Part shown: positions 23,507-30,168 of the stretch, piece by piece
Layout: every line of letters begins with the position of its first letter
Numbering within the stretch: the stretch's first letter is position 1
Virus record (IMG/VR): IMGVR_UViG_3300018079_000025
Coordinates: 1-33,794 of that record
Strand: one strand, 5' to 3'
DNA from: a virus
Length of the DNA: 33,794 nucleotides
Notes under the pieces: model-generated
The model's input: the letters and a program-made list of their open reading frames with translations, nothing else
Databases searched by the model: none
Told to the model about the DNA's origin: nothing
Position numbers and translations under genes: made by a program

Positions 23507-23725
23507 ATGTCTGACAACAACATGTCACCAATTAACTCAAATTACATCCGCAATGAATACGAATGGGACTATATGGCGGATGTAAAGTGGGACGTTATCC
23601 GCAACAATCTTGCTTGTGCTCGCCGGGTTGTAAGTTTTCCTGAGATGTTCCCAAACGCTGATTTTGAATATCTACACAATCAAATCATTGAATTTGAATT
23701 GTTTTTATTGACTAACGGCAAGTAA
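23507..23725 (+). CDS. unknown protein (72 aa)
   Basis: ATG 23507 with TTGGAGG upstream (spacing about twelve bases). Acidic and aromatic: MSDNNMSPINSNYIRNEYEW then DYMADVKWDVIRNNLACARR and FPEMFPNADFEYLHNQIIEF. It looks like a compact helical early protein. No family is recognised. First gene after the palindrome/iteron region. Confidence 0.5.
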   Translation: MSDNNMSPINSNYIRNEYEWDYMADVKWDVIRNNLACARRVVSFPEMFPNADFEYLHNQIIEFELFLLTNGK

Positions 23726-23773
23726 AGGAGTCACAATCGTTTTAACCTTTGAAGAGGAGCACGAGGCATCACA

Positions 23774-23948
23774 ATGAACACCAACCAACACGCAATCAAA
23801 GCAAAGCTAAAAGCTCTACTATCCATGACGACCGATTAACGGTTGCACAGAAGATGAAGCCATGTCCGCCGCAAAATGCATACAATGCCGGGCAGTCGGC
23901 CGGAGCATCTATCAATTTGGGGCAGGCCTCAATAAACACGGAGCGTGA
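23774..23948 (+). pseudogene. frameshifted DUF2786-like gene
   Basis: ATG 23774 opens MNTNQHAIKAKLKALLSMTT then Asp and a TAA at 23837. Removing one T at 23836/23837 turns GAT-TAA-CGG into GAT-AAC-GGT, and the frame runs on as NGCTEDEAMSAAKCIQCRAV then GRSIYQFGAGLNKHGA to a TGA at 23946. The joined sequence KLKALLSMTTDNGCTEDEAM (in order) matches the start of DUF2786 proteins, which have KxxALLxKTxxNGxTExEAxxA. A good ribosome-binding site (GAAGAGGAG) is further upstream. It could be a real mutation, a +1 programmed frameshift or a sequencing error. A competing frame (23749-23961) lacks family resemblance. Confidence 0.45.
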
Positions 23949-24046
23949 ACTAATACTTTAGTTGTTTAGTTAAATACCCACAATTAATACTTTATTAATT
24001 CTTATCGTATATGTTTCTCTTTGAGACTAACTCTACGGAGGCAACA

Positions 24047-24517
24047 ATGACCACTAAAATCCTAACCTTCAAAACTTTGAAGGGCTTGGGCGCATGCAAA
24101 GATCAGCTGCTTAGATTTAAGCAGCTTTTCGGCGATAAAGTAAATGTAACTGCTGAACTCTGCAACAAACACTGCAACGAATTTGATTGGAATTGGGCTG
24201 CTGAAAGTTTGTTGCACGCTCCAGCTTTGACAGAATACCATCGCATCCACGATACGGCTTTGACGAAATATGATCGCATCTGCGCTACGGCTTTGGCGGA
24301 ATACAAGAGCATCTGCGCTCCGGCTTGGGAGAAATACAAGCGCATCTGCGACCCAGCTTTGGCAGAATACAAGCGCATCCGCGCTCCGGCTCTGGCAGAA
24401 TACCATCGCATCCGCGATACGGCTTGGGCAGAATACAATCGCATCCGCGATACGACTCTTGCAAAATATAATCGCGTCTTCGCTACGGCTTGGGCAGAAT
24501 TGTATATTAACAACTGA
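24047..24517 (+). CDS. 11-residue-repeat protein A
   Basis: A 156-aa protein. The start at 24047 has GGAGG six bases upstream and matches the paralogue's start. An N-terminal domain of about 58 residues (KILTFKTLKGLGACKDQLLR, then FKQLFGDKVNVTAELCNKHC, then FDWNWAAESLL) is followed by eight and a half 11-residue units of the type (P/T)A(L/W)AEYxR(I/V)(C/R)(A/D). The x position varies most (His, Asp, Lys, Asn), while Ala, Glu-Tyr and Arg-Ile are steady. The spacing of 11 suggests a hendecad helical rod or solenoid. Function unknown. A near-copy lies at 24849-25313 and a third at 33542. Confidence 0.65.
   Translation: MTTKILTFKTLKGLGACKDQLLRFKQLFGDKVNVTAELCNKHCNEFDWNWAAESLLHAPALTEYHRIHDTALTKYDRICATALAEYKSICAPAWEKYKRICDPALAEYKRIRAPALAEYHRIRDTAWAEYNRIRDTTLAKYNRVFATAWAELYINN
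24190..24500 (+). repeat. 33-base repeat array in protein A gene
   Basis: Units follow GCTTTGGCAGAATACxxxCG then CATCTGCGCTCCG with scattered changes. Because the unit is a multiple of three and lacks stops, several other frames are also open here; I regard those as shadows. Confidence 0.85.
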
Positions 24518-24525
24518 GAAATGCA

Positions 24526-24819
24526 ATGCGCACCTCCGCCAAACCAAACGCCAAACTAGGCCAATCCGCTGCATCTATGTACCGTTGCAGCGTTAGATCA
24601 GCCGCTAGTGACATTGAGGCTCTTGTTGACGCCTATGGTGTGCATGCTATAATACAGATCGCCAATATGGTCGAGCAGGAAATTGCCGTGCATGGTGACT
24701 CCATTCACAATTGGCAATACAATATATGGTTAAACCAACAACCATTACCAATTATTCGCAAACAAAACAGGCCGGAGAATAAACGAGGTCGGAGAAATAA
24801 AGAGACTGTAGGTGTATGA
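24526..24819 (+). CDS. unknown protein (97 aa) between the two repeat-protein genes
   Basis: Reads MRTSAKPNAKLGQSAASMYR, CSVRSAASDIEALVDAYGVH, AIIQIANMVEQEIAVHGDSI and a basic tail (RPENKRGRRNKETVGV). The middle helix is amphipathic and the tail suggests nucleic-acid binding. It ends with an ATGA overlap to a possible upstream start of repeat protein B. A promoter-like sequence lies inside it (24626-24653). Confidence 0.5.
   Translation: MRTSAKPNAKLGQSAASMYRCSVRSAASDIEALVDAYGVHAIIQIANMVEQEIAVHGDSIHNWQYNIWLNQQPLPIIRKQNRPENKRGRRNKETVGV
24626..24653 (+). promoter_or_regulatory. promoter inside the 24526 gene, before repeat protein B
   Basis: TTGACG (24626-24631), 16-base spacer ending ATGC (extended -10), TATAAT (24648-24653). 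It would transcribe the repeat-protein B gene from within the preceding coding region. It may be chance, but both boxes are good. Confidence 0.45.
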
Positions 24820-24848
24820 CAGAAAGAAGTCAAAAAAGGAAACCGACA

Positions 24849-25313
24849 ATGACCGCTAAAATCCTAACCTTCAAAACTTTGAAGGGCTTGGGCGCATGCA
24901 AAGATCAGCTGCTTAGATTTAAGCAGCTTTTCGGCGATAAAGTAAATGTAACTGCTGAACTCTGCAACAAACACTGCGACGAATTTGATTGGAATTGGGC
25001 TGCTGAAAATTTGTTACCAGCCACGGCTTGGGCGGAATACGATAGCATCTGCGCTCCGGCTTTGGCAGAATACCATCGCATCTGCGCTCCGGCTTTGGCG
25101 GAATACGATAGCATCCGCGCTACGGCTTTGGCAGAATACAAGCGCATCGCTCCGGCTTTGGCAGAATACAAGCGCATCGCTCCGGCTTTGGCAGAATACC
25201 ATCGCATCTGCGCTCCGGCTTTGGCAGAATACGATAGCACCTGCGCTCCGGCTTTGGCAGAATACCATCGCATCTGCGCTCCGGCTTTGGCAGAATTGTA
25301 TATCAATACTTAA
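24849..25313 (+). CDS. 11-residue-repeat protein B
   Basis: A 154-aa paralogue of protein A. The first 55 codons are almost identical at DNA level to 24047-24211. The same N-domain (KTLKGLGACKDQLLRFKQLF...CDEFDWNWAAENLL, in pieces) is followed by repeats such as PALAEYHRICA and PALAEYDSICA. Two units are only ten residues (PALAEYKRIA), showing an in-frame three-base loss. It ends ALAELYINT, close to protein A's WAELYINN. I chose ATG 24849 by homology; ATG 24816, which overlaps the previous stop, is possible. Function unknown. Confidence 0.65.
   Translation: MTAKILTFKTLKGLGACKDQLLRFKQLFGDKVNVTAELCNKHCDEFDWNWAAENLLPATAWAEYDSICAPALAEYHRICAPALAEYDSIRATALAEYKRIAPALAEYKRIAPALAEYHRICAPALAEYDSTCAPALAEYHRICAPALAELYINT
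25018..25300 (+). repeat. 33/30-base repeat array in protein B gene
   Basis: About eight and a half units, more uniform than in protein A: GCTTTGGCAGAATACCATCG then CATCTGCGCTCCG recurs with few changes. Two adjacent units of 30 bases (about 25131-25190) are identical to each other, which indicates recent duplication. Confidence 0.85.
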
Positions 25314-25394
25314 ATGGTGGAGAAAACGTAACACCTCAATGTCACTGTCTAAAAACCTGAAAAAGCTTTAGCACTCCGTTGGAAAGAGGGGCGG

Positions 25395-25841
25395 ATGCCG
25401 AAACACAGCATCATTCGCGCAGCCATTAGCCACGAACTCTATCACCAAGTAAGGAAAGCCATGCGCCGCTTAATAGACCGCAACAAAAAAACCCGCACCA
25501 TTGATGCAGAGTGGCGCGAGGTTCATAATTATGATCGCGTTTGGAACAAACCTAAAAACTATTACTCTATTAAAGCATTTATGGATACTTACCATCAACC
25601 CGAGGAACTTTCAATGGGTAGGAAATTATTTGGAATAGCCGTATTATCAGCTACATTTCTATTTTTGGGGTACGGCTGTAGCTTACTTGTACGGCCAGCA
25701 GATAGGCAGCTGCAGGCAGATGAATATGTAGCTAAGCAAATAGCTGCTGAGCAGTCTTGTGAAATCATTAAACTAAACAACCAATTAAAAAACAAGAACA
25801 TGCCTTGGGATTTGGTTGCTTGTGCACAGAAAGCTAGATGA
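25395..25841 (+). CDS. membrane-anchored protein of unknown function
   Basis: A 148-aa protein with GAGGGGCGG just before the ATG. Residues 1-70 are basic and soluble (HQVRKAMRRLIDRNKKTRTI); one strong membrane span follows at about 77-98 (LFGIAVLSATFLFLGYGCSL). The rest is a helical tail (QADEYVAKQIAAEQSCEIIK, then LNNQLKNKN). An internal ATG (MGRKLFG, about 25614) with GAGG upstream could give a 75-aa form that looks like a small inner-membrane protein with a periplasmic helix. A spanin-like role is possible but unproven. Confidence 0.5.
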   Translation: MPKHSIIRAAISHELYHQVRKAMRRLIDRNKKTRTIDAEWREVHNYDRVWNKPKNYYSIKAFMDTYHQPEELSMGRKLFGIAVLSATFLFLGYGCSLLVRPADRQLQADEYVAKQIAAEQSCEIIKLNNQLKNKNMPWDLVACAQKAR

Positions 25842-25847
25842 AAAACT

Positions 25848-26033
25848 ATGAAAATTTTACGAAAAGCTGTTGGAAGATACAGAATGTGGAATGGCTGGTG
25901 TCCAGAATGTAACTCAGATGCCCCATACGTAGATATTTGTAAGGTTTGTTATGGGTTACACCATAGCGGCAAACGAGTTAAAATACACGATCCAAAAATT
26001 ATATGGGAAAATTTTCAACGTAAGTTAATTTAA
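25848..26033 (+). CDS. small zinc-ribbon-like protein
   Basis: A 61-aa basic protein with CPEC (about 18-21) and CKVC (about 31-34), which make a four-Cys metal site. The C-terminus is basic with Trp (KRVKIHDPKIIWENFQRKLI). Small zinc ribbons in phages often bind nucleic acid or host RNA polymerase. A second, different four-Cys protein lies at 29641-29913. No obvious ribosome-binding site. Confidence 0.5.
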   Translation: MKILRKAVGRYRMWNGWCPECNSDAPYVDICKVCYGLHHSGKRVKIHDPKIIWENFQRKLI

Positions 26034-26083
26034 TTATTTTTTATACCTTTACTTGTAACTACAACTCTTACACCACAAAATAA

Positions 26084-26123
26084 TGAAGTCGCAGCAACCA
26101 GGGGGCTAATTGCTGCGACTTCA
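26084..26123. terminator. bidirectional terminator between convergent genes
   Basis: A perfect 14-base stem (TGAAGTCGCAGCAA with TTGCTGCGACTTCA) and a 12-base loop. On the minus strand it is followed by TTATTTTG, so it suits the end of the H-NS-like gene. A second hairpin GACGCTA/TAGCGTC (26131-26149) overlaps the H-NS stop. Confidence 0.7.
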
Positions 26124-26147
26124 CGGGGCAGACGCTAACGGGTAGCG

Positions 26148-26441
26148 TCATTTGATAATGTACTTCTCCATTTGTTTGCTGTCAAGCGTTTTCATCCAAT
26201 TGGGTCTGCGGCCTCTTCCTGTCCAGGTGTGATCACCGTTGCGGTACTTGACTGCTACCGGCTTGCGAGCCTTGGCGAACACTTCCTTGGGGTCAAAACC
26301 GAGCTTCTCGGCCTTGGTAATCAACTCGGCTCGCAGATCGTCGCGAGCCTTGGCGCGCTTGGTTTCCACAATCGTCTTGATAAGCGCAGCTGTGATTTCC
26401 AGGTCGGCGATGCTCATCTTTTCCAGATCGGCTTGCTTCAT
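26148..26441 (-). CDS. H-NS-family nucleoid protein
   Basis: A 97-aa protein starting MKQADLEKMSIADLEITAAL. I chose ATG 26441 because the protein then begins at the oligomerisation helix and AAGGGATGAG lies upstream; 24 extra codons would be possible. The N-terminal half is a coiled coil (ALIKTIVETKRAKARDDLRA). The C-terminus YRNGDHTWTGRGRRPNWM is the H-NS/StpA-type DNA-binding motif. H-NS proteins bind AT-rich DNA and silence genes; phage versions may protect phage DNA or disturb host silencing. The GC content is visibly higher than in neighbours, suggesting transfer from a bacterial chromosome. Confidence 0.85.
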   Translation of the reverse strand: MKQADLEKMSIADLEITAALIKTIVETKRAKARDDLRAELITKAEKLGFDPKEVFAKARKPVAVKYRNGDHTWTGRGRRPNWMKTLDSKQMEKYIIK

Positions 26442-26527
26442 CGTCTCATCCCTTGTGTTTGGTGCTTGCGACTTTGATTTGAGTAGTGTATTGTAGTTTT
26501 GCATCAAACGCAAGAGGATAAATCAAG

Positions 26528-26820
26528 ATGACAAAAGAAACTTTAGCTGTTGTAGCTATTAGCTGTTCAGGCTTTCGAACCTTGGCTGAGCACACGAGTT
26601 TGTGGTTGACAGCGCGAAGTAGCTGTGCTAATCTAACAATCGGAAGCTCTGGCAAGATGCCGAGGCTGAAAGCTACAAATCACTTGCCTCTGCAAAGGAA
26701 AAAGCCGGTAGGGATGCAAACTATCGGCCAGCAAACAGCGCAAACCTTGGGTCAAACCAGTTAGGCGCTGGCCATTGTTTTCAGAATGAAAAAAGAAATC
26801 CCGGGAAATTAGAGATTTAA
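26528..26820 (+). other. possible degraded gene divergent from H-NS
   Basis: Two overlapping rightward frames each look partly coding. From ATG 26528: MTKETLAVVAISCSGFRTLA then EHTSLWLTARSSCANL. In another frame after TAA at about 26629: LWQDAEAESYKSLASAKEKA then GRDANYRPANSANLGSNQLG and NEKRNPGKLEI to TAA 26820, without a start codon. The GC content is high, as in H-NS. This fits a frameshifted remnant of a transferred gene, but it could be chance. Confidence 0.3.
26606..26634 (+). promoter_or_regulatory. possible promoter before the 26824 gene
   Basis: TTGACA (26606-26611), 17-base spacer ending TGTGC, TAATCT (26629-26634). The -35 is perfect but the -10 is poor. Confidence 0.3.
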
Positions 26821-26823
26821 AAA

Positions 26824-27030
26824 ATGTCAAAACCAACCGAGGGAAACTGGGGAACCTGGAATAAAGACCAGCGATACGGTTTCATAGAGAATTTGTTAAG
26901 TAACACCTTTTATGATAGTCGCTGGGATTCTTTTTCAGAAAATATTAAAAATTTACATCGAAAACATGAGTACGAAAGATTAGATAGATTATTTTCCGGT
27001 ACTCATGTTATACACGATGAACCTCTTTAA
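26824..27030 (+). CDS. unknown protein (68 aa)
   Basis: Reads MSKPTEGNWGTWNKDQRYGF then IENLLSNTFYDSRWDSFSEN and IKNLHRKHEYERLDRLFSGT. Polar, helical, aromatic, no motif recognised. Its stop overlaps the 3' end of the convergent helicase gene by four bases. No strong ribosome-binding site. Confidence 0.45.
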   Translation: MSKPTEGNWGTWNKDQRYGFIENLLSNTFYDSRWDSFSENIKNLHRKHEYERLDRLFSGTHVIHDEPL

Positions 27031-28427
27031 TATTGACTTTTGACAATCTGCCATTTAATAGCTCTATCCCACTTAAATTTTCCAAACATTTTATCCCAGT
27101 TCTCTCTCATTGCATTTAGTTCTGGAAAAACCCAAACTATACCTGTATTGATTCGGCGCTTCTCAGCGCCTAATTTTTTAACTAGGTCCGCTTTTTTATT
27201 CATAGAAATGTTTTTTGTGTTGGTCTCTGTCTCATGTAAATAATTATAAAAACCAGTTGCGGAAATTTCATATTCACCGTCTGCGCTTAAAATGCCTGGA
27301 AAAATACCATCGTCTAGGATGGAAAAAATAGCCGATTGTAAATTTGTCTTAGTCAATTTAATTTGTGCAATTAATTCTTCTGTGTTTGGTACATCTCTTA
27401 TTGGATGCCAATCATACAGATTCATGTTCAATAAATCATAAAGCATTGCTTCACAGCCACCATGATTCATTTCAGCAAATAATCTACTAAAATATAAATC
27501 TCTAAGTAAATTATTTGCTTGACCTTTAGCATATTTATTATCTACTGCGTTAATAAAATATCTTCTAGTGTCGTCTCCGGCTGGAATAACCCATTCGGAA
27601 TTAGTAGACTGTGCTATATGTAACCTATTGGCCCCTTTAATAGCTTCTTTGTACAGATGCCTATAGGTTAAAAATTCTTGAGTTATTAATTCCTTCATAA
27701 CTCCTTCTACTTCTCTATCCCCTGGGTAATAAGCTTCGTCTGCAAATAAAAATACAAGCCTGTATAGGTGCCCATTATACTTACCAGTTAATAATTCTCT
27801 ATTGGAAATATTCATTGAGTGTTGTCCAAATATTTTACAGAAATAGTCAAATATAAAGCCTTTACCGGCCCCTTGTTTACCTTTGAATATAATACTAACT
27901 TGTGGACGTTCTGCTGGATTCTGTAAGCACCAAGCTAACCATTTGATTACGTAGTTAAATTTCTCAGGATTACTATTACATTGTATTTTATAGATATGTT
28001 TAAGTGTCCATTTCCAACCATTATTTTTTTGCTTTGGTGTAACTGCGAACCCTTCCCATAAATTTAAGCAGCCATTATGTTCTTTTGGCGCAGATGGGTC
28101 AAATATAATTGTCTTGTACTGTTTACGATCTGTGTGGTGTAGCCACCATTTACCGAGAGCTACTTGTGATTTACCTTCCTGAACTGTTTCATTGCAATAT
28201 CTAGTAAGTATGCTTTCAGGAGTGACAAACTCCAATATTTCATCTTTAACTGTTTCGTTATACACATAACTAGCCACCATAGGTTTACCACCTATAGATT
28301 CTATAAAAGCATGTTTGTTGTTCATTTTAGTTAAAAGTGGGTGCTGCGTTGTATATTTATCACTATCCTCTATATTACTTTCAATATATTTTTTTAAGTC
28401 TACTATATTGTCAGGAATATCACTCAT
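27027..28427 (-). CDS. replicative helicase, SF3/D5-type NTPase (DUF5906-like)
   Basis: A 466-aa protein. Motifs: Walker A KGKQGAGKG (about residues 185-193), Walker B RLVFLFADEAYYPG (about 230-243) and the sensor/motif C segment HIAQSTNSEWVIPAG with the DDTRRYF arginine (about 270-292). This order matches the DUF5906/D5-like helicases of phages and plasmids, which form hexameric rings on DNA. The N-terminal part (ESILTRYCNETV, KTIIFDPSAPKEHNGCLNLW) is also typical of the family. It overlaps the primase gene (ATGA), so the pair acts as a primase-helicase unit encoded as two proteins. Confidence 0.82.
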   Translation of the reverse strand: MSDIPDNIVDLKKYIESNIEDSDKYTTQHPLLTKMNNKHAFIESIGGKPMVASYVYNETVKDEILEFVTPESILTRYCNETVQEGKSQVALGKWWLHHTDRKQYKTIIFDPSAPKEHNGCLNLWEGFAVTPKQKNNGWKWTLKHIYKIQCNSNPEKFNYVIKWLAWCLQNPAERPQVSIIFKGKQGAGKGFIFDYFCKIFGQHSMNISNRELLTGKYNGHLYRLVFLFADEAYYPGDREVEGVMKELITQEFLTYRHLYKEAIKGANRLHIAQSTNSEWVIPAGDDTRRYFINAVDNKYAKGQANNLLRDLYFSRLFAEMNHGGCEAMLYDLLNMNLYDWHPIRDVPNTEELIAQIKLTKTNLQSAIFSILDDGIFPGILSADGEYEISATGFYNYLHETETNTKNISMNKKADLVKKLGAEKRRINTGIVWVFPELNAMRENWDKMFGKFKWDRAIKWQIVKSQY

Positions 28428-29500
28428 TTAACTTTATCCCCGCGTCCCATGAGAACGTCGTTCCAATCGGCTAATTTACCGTTGGAAAGCTTACGCTTGG
28501 GTGGAAAAATGATTTTTACACTGTTACTTTGTTTTTTATATCTATCGACAGCTTTAAGAGTATTAATTTTGCCAGCTTCGTCAGGATCAGGAAAAAGTGT
28601 TATATCGTAACCACTTAAATTGAGAGTAGAAAAATTATTACTGTTAATAGTACTAACGACAGATAAGCGCCCAAGATTACGAATGGATAGTGCATTTTCT
28701 GGGCCTTCGACGATACTGAGTTGTGCGCAAGGTTTACCAAACCAAATAGCACAGCCACTAATACTACCCAAAGCAGCTTTAGGAGTAGTAACATCTAGTT
28801 TTTCACCCTTTTGGCTTAGGTATATTCGATGTATAGCTGTTATCGGTCCGTCGTGAGTTTCGCTAACTCTAAAAATTAAAGCTGGAACGGTTTGCCCCAG
28901 CTCTTTATTATACAGCTTACTTATAAATTTAACGTTTGGTTCGTCTTTAATAAATATATTTCTCGATCTTAAATAGCTATCTCCTATTGTGCCTTCAAAT
29001 GGTTGTGCTAATTTCCAAGTTTTTTCTACTATTTGTAGTATTTTTAGTTTTTGTTCTTGTTGTTTATGTTCCCGTATTAAATGGGCATCTCTAGCTGGTT
29101 TAATGAATTCACCTCCATTCTTTTTGATGTTAGAGAGTTGAGATTGTAAAATTCTAGCTGCATCGCTATATGTTGAACATCCATTGAGTCTTTGACATAG
29201 ACTGATAATATCAAATCCCCAGCTGATTTCCTTGTTTGCCCCCAGGCCTGAAAAATCTTCTCTCGTGAACCCTGGTCCAAAGCTAGAAAATTCAAACTTT
29301 GTATAATTTGAGCCTGTAAAATCTGCGCCTCTTCCTTTTGAAGTGTTAAATCTGCACGCTCCATGGTTTGTATCTCCTCGGGTTGGGTTAATAAAATCAT
29401 ATTCACTATCGTTTATTTTTGTGTATTGGAGGCTCCATGAATCAAAAAGAGCTTCGATATTGGCAAGCGCCAGCTCTTTAAGCTGAGCATATCTAGACAT
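28424..29500 (-). CDS. DNA primase with Toprim domain
   Basis: A 358-aa protein. The N-terminal part (NPTRGDTNHGACRFNTSKGR, then ADFTGS) resembles the zinc-binding/primase N-domain of plasmid and phage primases but has only one Cys there. The Toprim domain shows the Glu motif LSIVEGPENALSI (about residues 265-277) and the acidic motif ITLFPDPDEAG (about 305-315). The linker IGDSYLRSRNIF and VPALIFRVSETHDGPITAIH is typical of the DUF7146/Toprim_3 group. It makes primers for the helicase partner. Confidence 0.8.
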   Translation of the reverse strand: MSRYAQLKELALANIEALFDSWSLQYTKINDSEYDFINPTRGDTNHGACRFNTSKGRGADFTGSNYTKFEFSSFGPGFTREDFSGLGANKEISWGFDIISLCQRLNGCSTYSDAARILQSQLSNIKKNGGEFIKPARDAHLIREHKQQEQKLKILQIVEKTWKLAQPFEGTIGDSYLRSRNIFIKDEPNVKFISKLYNKELGQTVPALIFRVSETHDGPITAIHRIYLSQKGEKLDVTTPKAALGSISGCAIWFGKPCAQLSIVEGPENALSIRNLGRLSVVSTINSNNFSTLNLSGYDITLFPDPDEAGKINTLKAVDRYKKQSNSVKIIFPPKRKLSNGKLADWNDVLMGRGDKVK

Positions 29501-29544
29501 TGTGCCTCGTGGTGCCTTATTATACTAGCCATAGTGTTTGTAAC

Positions 29545-29574
29545 ATAATCGCACAGTTGTATGGGGCTTGTCAA
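29545..29574 (-). promoter_or_regulatory. leftward promoter of primase-helicase operon
   Basis: TTGACA (29574-29569) and GATTAT (29550-29545) with an 18-base spacer; about 45 bases of leader to the primase ATG at 29500. Confidence 0.45.
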
Positions 29575-29582
29575 GATAGGGC

Positions 29583-29610
29583 TTGCCGCGGCGGCTTAGG
29601 TATGTATAAT
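29583..29610 (+). promoter_or_regulatory. rightward promoter of 29641 operon
   Basis: TTGCCG (29583-29588), 16-base spacer ending GTATG, then TATAAT (29605-29610). It shares the TATG-TATA arrangement with the promoters at 8960 and 23133. It is divergent from the primase promoter, only nine bases apart. Confidence 0.55.
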
Positions 29611-29640
29611 GGTTAGAGTGGTCAATGAGGGGAGAAATAA

Positions 29641-29913
29641 ATGAAACTGGTTCCATTCTACGAATGCGCAGTGTCAGCAAATGAGCAAGTAGAAAATGGA
29701 GCAACCATTTACCAAAAATTCTGGTGTGAAAATTGTAAAGCTGCTCAGCATATAGAAAACCCTAACGCTTTCTATTTACTTGGGAAGTGTGAAAAATGCA
29801 ACCATATAACAAACCTAGAAATGGTTGGTTGTAACTATATGTTGGTGGTTGAAGGCAGTAAGGCCTTAAGCTACTTGGAAAAACAAATTAAAAACAACGT
29901 TCAAGAGGTTTAA
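29641..29913 (+). CDS. zinc-ribbon-like small protein
   Basis: A 90-aa protein with CENC (about 29-32) and CEKC (about 49-52), making a likely four-Cys zinc site, and another Cys at each end. The ribosome-binding site is GAGGGGAG. It lies first in the operon that leads to the structured RNA and nrdJ. Possible regulator or adaptor; no family is recognised. Confidence 0.55.
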   Translation: MKLVPFYECAVSANEQVENGATIYQKFWCENCKAAQHIENPNAFYLLGKCEKCNHITNLEMVGCNYMLVVEGSKALSYLEKQIKNNVQEV

Positions 29914-29927
29914 TAAAGGAGACAAAT

Positions 29928-30131
29928 ATGAAAAAAGTCAACATTAAGGATTTAAAAGTAGGTGATAAGCTAAAAGCGGATGGTGGGTTTACCTGCTTAA
30001 AAAATGGAGAAGTAGTGCAAGTGGCTAAAGACCACGATGGCCTGTTTATCCCTTGTGACGAAGGAACACATACGCTTGTGGGTCAGGTAGACGATAATGG
30101 AAACTTAGTGGGTCTTGAAAAAGTAGAATAG
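29928..30131 (+). CDS. small beta-rich unknown protein (67 aa)
   Basis: MKKVNIKDLKVGDKLKADGG then FTCLKNGEVVQVAKDHDGLF and a turn-rich end (VDDNGNLVGLEKVE). The IKDLKVGDKLKADGGFTCLKNGE pattern (in pieces) recalls small SH3/KOW-like domains. A strong AAAGGAGA site precedes the ATG. Directly followed by the promoter of the structured RNA. Confidence 0.55.
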   Translation: MKKVNIKDLKVGDKLKADGGFTCLKNGEVVQVAKDHDGLFIPCDEGTHTLVGQVDDNGNLVGLEKVE

Positions 30132-30133
30132 GT

Positions 30134-30162
30134 TTGACAAAGCAGCCTATCTGTACTATGTT
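30134..30162 (+). promoter_or_regulatory. promoter of the structured RNA / nrdJ leader
   Basis: TTGACA (30134-30139), 17-base spacer, TATGTT (30157-30162); predicted start about 30169, exactly at the base of the first hairpin. Confidence 0.5.
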
Positions 30163-30168
30163 TCGAGC

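Noticed and set aside
24190-25300. CRISPR array
   Set aside because: The regular spacing is a coding tandem repeat with no unique spacers of constant length and no cas genes.
24047-25313. Diversity-generating retroelement acting on the repeat genes
   Set aside because: No reverse transcriptase or template repeat is present in the window and changes are not restricted to adenines.
24062-25334. Long leftward and alternate rightward frames over the repeat arrays
   Set aside because: A stop-free 33-base unit keeps several frames open; only the frame with the shared N-domain and good ribosome-binding sites is conserved between copies.
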